This document shows positions 61,636-64,000 of a stretch of DNA of 64,000 bases, piece by piece. The number at the start of each line of letters is the position of its first letter. The first letter of the stretch is position 1. The stretch is from Crocinitomicaceae bacterium. Its GTDB lineage: Bacteria > Bacteroidota > Bacteroidia > Flavobacteriales_D > Crocinitomicaceae. The position numbers and the translations under genes were made by a program. The notes beneath the pieces are model-generated. The model saw nothing but the letters and a program-made list of their open reading frames with translations, searched no databases and was not told the DNA's origin. Location: contig JAHENC010000021.1 of the NCBI GenBank assembly GCA_024643365.1, forward strand, positions 223,975-287,974. The letters are read 5' to 3'.

Positions 61636-62439
61636 ATGAACAAAAACAAAAAGACGGCAGGAGGATTTTCAGCAATCGTTTCGTTTCTCGCTATTGCTAT
61701 TGCATTAGTAGCAGGAGCATTGATTTACAGTAAAGTTTTTGGAGATCCAAGTAACTTCGTTGATAACGATCCTACAGGAGAACCAATGGAAGGGAATTTG
61801 TATGGAGTAATCTACAAAGGTGGATTCATCGTACCAATTCTAGTAGCAATTAACTTAATCATTATCATTTTCTCTATCGAGCGTCTAGTTACGTTATTGA
61901 TGGCCAATGGAAAAGGTAATACAGATAAATTCATCGCGGCTATTAAAGGTCACATGGAGAAAAAAGATTACAAAGCAGCAATCGCGCAATGTGACAAACA
62001 AAAAGGTTCATTGGCGAATGTAGTACGTGCTGGACTCGAGAAATACGAGCATGTAAACGGTGATTCAAGCTTAACGAAAGAGCAAAAATTAGAGTCTTTG
62101 AAAAAAGAATTAGAGGAAGCAACATCTTTAGAGTTGCCTATGCTTTCTAAAAACTTAGCTGTTCTTTCTACTAGTGCTTCTGTTGCAACCTTAATCGGTT
62201 TGATCGGTACGGTACTTGGGATGATTCGTTCATTTGCTGCGATGTCAAAAGGTTCGCCGGATACAGCTGCACTTGCAACAGGTATCTCTGAGGCCTTGAT
62301 CAACACAGCATTCGGTATTACCGCTTCTACTTTAGCGATCATCTTGTACAACTTCTTCTCTACGAAGATTGATACAATGACTTACAGCATCGACGAAGCA
62401 AGCTTCACGATTGTTCAAGACTTCTCTTCAACAAACTAA
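61636..62439 (+). CDS. exbB: MotA/TolQ/ExbB proton channel family protein
   Basis: A 267-residue inner-membrane protein. A first hydrophobic helix (about 13-35, IVSFLAIAIALVAGALIYSKVF) is followed by the three-helix ExbB core: about 60-85 (VPILVAINLIIIIFSIERL), a long cytoplasmic helical region with CDKQKGSLANVVRAGLEKYEH, then about 175-200 (LSTSASVATLIGLIGTVLGMIRSF) and 212-245 (ATGISEALINTAFGITASTLAIILYNFFSTK). These are the pore-forming signatures. It uses the proton gradient, with two ExbD proteins and TonB, to power outer-membrane receptors. First gene of the operon. Confidence 0.9.
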   Translation: MNKNKKTAGGFSAIVSFLAIAIALVAGALIYSKVFGDPSNFVDNDPTGEPMEGNLYGVIYKGGFIVPILVAINLIIIIFSIERLVTLLMANGKGNTDKFIAAIKGHMEKKDYKAAIAQCDKQKGSLANVVRAGLEKYEHVNGDSSLTKEQKLESLKKELEEATSLELPMLSKNLAVLSTSASVATLIGLIGTVLGMIRSFAAMSKGSPDTAALATGISEALINTAFGITASTLAIILYNFFSTKIDTMTYSIDEASFTIVQDFSSTN

Positions 62440-62469
62440 TTGTTGGTCTAACATTTAAAGGAACAAGCA

Positions 62470-63138
62470 ATGCCTAAATTAAAAATACCTAAAAGTTCTC
62501 CGTCCATAGACATGACGCCTATGGTGGACTTGGCATTCTTGCTTGTTACATTCTTTATGTTGGCCGCTTCTTTCCGCGCAAGTGAACCCGTTACGGTAAA
62601 TACACCTTCCAGTATCAGTGATAAATTTATTCCTGAAAACGTGATTATGGTGACCATTGACCAAGAAGGACGTGTGTTCTTTAACTTGTCTGGAGCTGAA
62701 GCAAGACGTGAAATGCTTACGAATATGATGGGTAAGTACAAAATGAGCCTTTCTGAAGAGCAAATCGAAAAGTTCACGTTCATGTCAACATTTGGTTGTA
62801 CCATGCAAGAATTACCTTCTTACATTGATACAGGTGCGGATGATCGCATTACATTCCAAACAAAAGGTATTCAAGTAGATTCAACAAAAACGAATGAATT
62901 ATACGACTGGATTAGTTATGCTGGTGCTGCCGCTTTAAACTCTGCAAAAACAGCGTTTGAAGAAGCAAAACTGAAAGGCGAAAATCCAGAAGCGGAAGAT
63001 TTTAAACCGAAATTCATCCTACGAGTTGACTCGAAAACGAAATACCAAAAAGCGGAAGATGTCATCAATGTGTTCAGGGAATTGAACTTAAATAACTTGA
63101 ATTTCATAACTTCTTCGGAGCTCGCTCCGGTAAATTAA
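62470..63138 (+). CDS. exbD: Biopolymer transporter ExbD (first copy)
   Basis: A 222-residue protein with a short cytoplasmic N-terminus, one membrane helix (about 18-37) containing the conserved acidic residue in SIDMTPMVDLAFLLVTFFMLAASF, and a periplasmic domain. Asp24 in MVDLAF is the proton-path residue of the family. It is longer than the 140-residue E. coli ExbD, with an inserted stretch near 75-170 (GAEARREMLTNMMGKY), as in Bacteroidota double-ExbD operons. Its C-terminal VDSKTKYQKAEDVINVFRELNLNNLNFIT is the ExbD fold. It starts 30 bases after exbB. Confidence 0.9.
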   Translation: MPKLKIPKSSPSIDMTPMVDLAFLLVTFFMLAASFRASEPVTVNTPSSISDKFIPENVIMVTIDQEGRVFFNLSGAEARREMLTNMMGKYKMSLSEEQIEKFTFMSTFGCTMQELPSYIDTGADDRITFQTKGIQVDSTKTNELYDWISYAGAAALNSAKTAFEEAKLKGENPEAEDFKPKFILRVDSKTKYQKAEDVINVFRELNLNNLNFITSSELAPVN

Positions 63139-63144
63139 TCAGAC

Positions 63145-63792
63145 ATGGCAGAAATCGCAGAAGGCGGTGGCGGTGGCCACGGCAAAGGAAAGAAAAGAGC
63201 TAAAAAAAGCTCGACTCGAGTAGACATGACGCCCATGGTTGACTTGGCGTTCCTACTCTTGACGTTCTTCGTCCTTACATCCACTTTTAGTAAGCCTAAA
63301 ATGTTACCATTGGCTTATCCAGCAAAAGTTGACGAGAAAACAGATGTCAAAGGTCCAAAAATGAATAACGGGATTACCTTCCTACTTTCAGAAGACCGTA
63401 TTTTCTATTACCAAGGTGAATACTACAACAAAGATCACCGCGATAAAGACGGTTCAGTAACGGAGTTAAAAGAAGTTGATTTTGGGACTGGAGAAAAAAG
63501 TGTAAGAAAATTGTTAGGAAAACTAAATAATTACGTTTTAGTTCAAAAGCAAGGTCTTGATGAAAAACTAAAACGCAAGGAACTTAACGACAGTACTTAC
63601 CTTAAAAAGCTAGACGCACTTAGAGTGAAGAGAGAAGCACTGAAAGTACTGATCAAAACAGATGAAGAAGCGTTATGTAAGAATTTCATTGATCTTGTGG
63701 ATGAGTTGAAAATTGCAGAAATCGGGGTAATCGCACCAGTTGACATTACACCAGGAGAACTGCAGTTGATGAAAGAAAAACTTAAAAAATAA
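63145..63792 (+). CDS. exbD: Biopolymer transporter ExbD (second copy)
   Basis: A 215-residue paralogue of the preceding gene, six bases downstream. A Gly/Lys-rich cytoplasmic start (EGGGGGHGKGKKRAKKSSTR) leads to the single membrane helix with DMTPMVDLAFLLLTFFVLTSTF, including the conserved proton-path Asp. The periplasmic part has an insertion with charged helices (about 125-185, QGLDEKLKRKELNDSTYLKKLDALRVKREALK) not present in short ExbD proteins. Two non-identical ExbDs per operon is a common Bacteroidota layout. It works with ExbB and TonB. Confidence 0.9.
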   Translation: MAEIAEGGGGGHGKGKKRAKKSSTRVDMTPMVDLAFLLLTFFVLTSTFSKPKMLPLAYPAKVDEKTDVKGPKMNNGITFLLSEDRIFYYQGEYYNKDHRDKDGSVTELKEVDFGTGEKSVRKLLGKLNNYVLVQKQGLDEKLKRKELNDSTYLKKLDALRVKREALKVLIKTDEEALCKNFIDLVDELKIAEIGVIAPVDITPGELQLMKEKLKK

Positions 63793-63797
63793 TTCGT

Positions 63798-64000
63798 ATG
63801 CAAGTCCTCTATGTCATCGTTGCTTTAGTCACAGGATTTTCTCTCCTAGACTATTTAACTGCTCGTAAATGGCAGCAAGTAACATCAAACACGAGAAATG
63901 AAGTCGTTTTTGCGCACAGAAACAAAGCCTATGGTGCTTATGTCCTGAGAAGCAGCTACAACAAGCGTATGGTCATGATTATGGCTGGCTTGGTTCTTTT
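63798..64000 (+). CDS. tonB: Energy transducer TonB, 3' end outside window
   Basis: The first 67 codons are present, starting at ATG 63798, five bases after the second ExbD stop. An N-terminal hydrophobic stretch (about 1-18) is followed by NTRNEVVFAHRNKAYGAYVLRSSYNKRM (about 31-58), the N-terminal element typical of Bacteroidota TonB proteins, and then the start of the membrane anchor (VMIMAGLVL). The periplasmic Pro-rich spacer and C-terminal domain lie beyond the edge. The operon order ExbB-ExbD-ExbD-TonB is complete to this point; in related genomes a phosphate-binding PstS gene often follows, which cannot be seen here. Confidence 0.85.
   Translation, partial: MQVLYVIVALVTGFSLLDYLTARKWQQVTSNTRNEVVFAHRNKAYGAYVLRSSYNKRMVMIMAGLVL

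Overview
The window is an ordinary chromosomal stretch of a member of the Bacteroidota, most likely Flavobacteriales and perhaps a Crocinitomicaceae/Fluviicola-like bacterium (the family is inference). The evidence is a T9SS/gliding translocon gene (sprA) beside ruvA, at least four proteins with type A T9SS C-terminal sorting domains, SprA-, DUF5723- and TonB-receptor-type outer membrane proteins, DUF2480 next to menA, an ExbB-ExbD-ExbD-TonB operon, and promoters of the Bacteroidota type (TTTG at -33, TAnnTTTG at -7). I see no insertion sequence, prophage, CRISPR array or rRNA. The only tRNA I recognise is tRNA-Cys(GCA).

Layout. 1-9.4 kb holds housekeeping genes: a prolyl-oligopeptidase cut by the left edge, VanZ, rhomboid, DUF2480-menA, etfB-etfA, a bifunctional nuclease and nucleoside permease pair, and an orphan response regulator. 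9.5-19.2 kb holds a secreted trypsin-like protease, the 2-oxoglutarate dehydrogenase pair sucA-sucB, malic enzyme and ruvA. 19.2-27.0 kb holds the 2450-residue translocon SprA and a GNAT acetyltransferase. 27.1-31.4 kb is a compact operon: ECF sigma factor, a small one-span membrane protein, a CnrX/CpxP-like periplasmic protein, MbnP-like, MbnH-like di-heme peroxidase, and a secreted YHYH protein. This looks like a copper-linked envelope system outside a methanobactin cluster.

31.4-49.8 kb starts with a gene-free 400-base stretch that may encode a structured RNA, then a cyclase, glyS, a very long surface protein made of a beta-barrel, 14 repeats of about 91 residues and a proline-rich tail, a periplasmic PPIase, folate cyclo-ligase, a small membrane protein, a DUF4920 lipoprotein pair, RNase HII, and a two-gene envelope operon ending in a DUF5723/thrombospondin-type-3/OmpA protein.

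49.9-57.3 kb holds a TonB-dependent receptor, a large T9SS surface protein and a PhoB/PhoR-like two-component system. The receptor and surface-protein promoters share three to four TTAAN pentamers in strict 11-base register, the last starting 26 bases before the -7 element, which is the architecture expected of a PhoB-type operator. A weaker set precedes the ExbB-ExbD-ExbD-TonB operon at the right edge. Together these suggest a phosphate-responsive TonB uptake regulon. xseA, a ChaN-like protein, a heme plus copper-monooxygenase fusion with a T9SS tag, and tRNA-Cys fill 57.4-61.4 kb.
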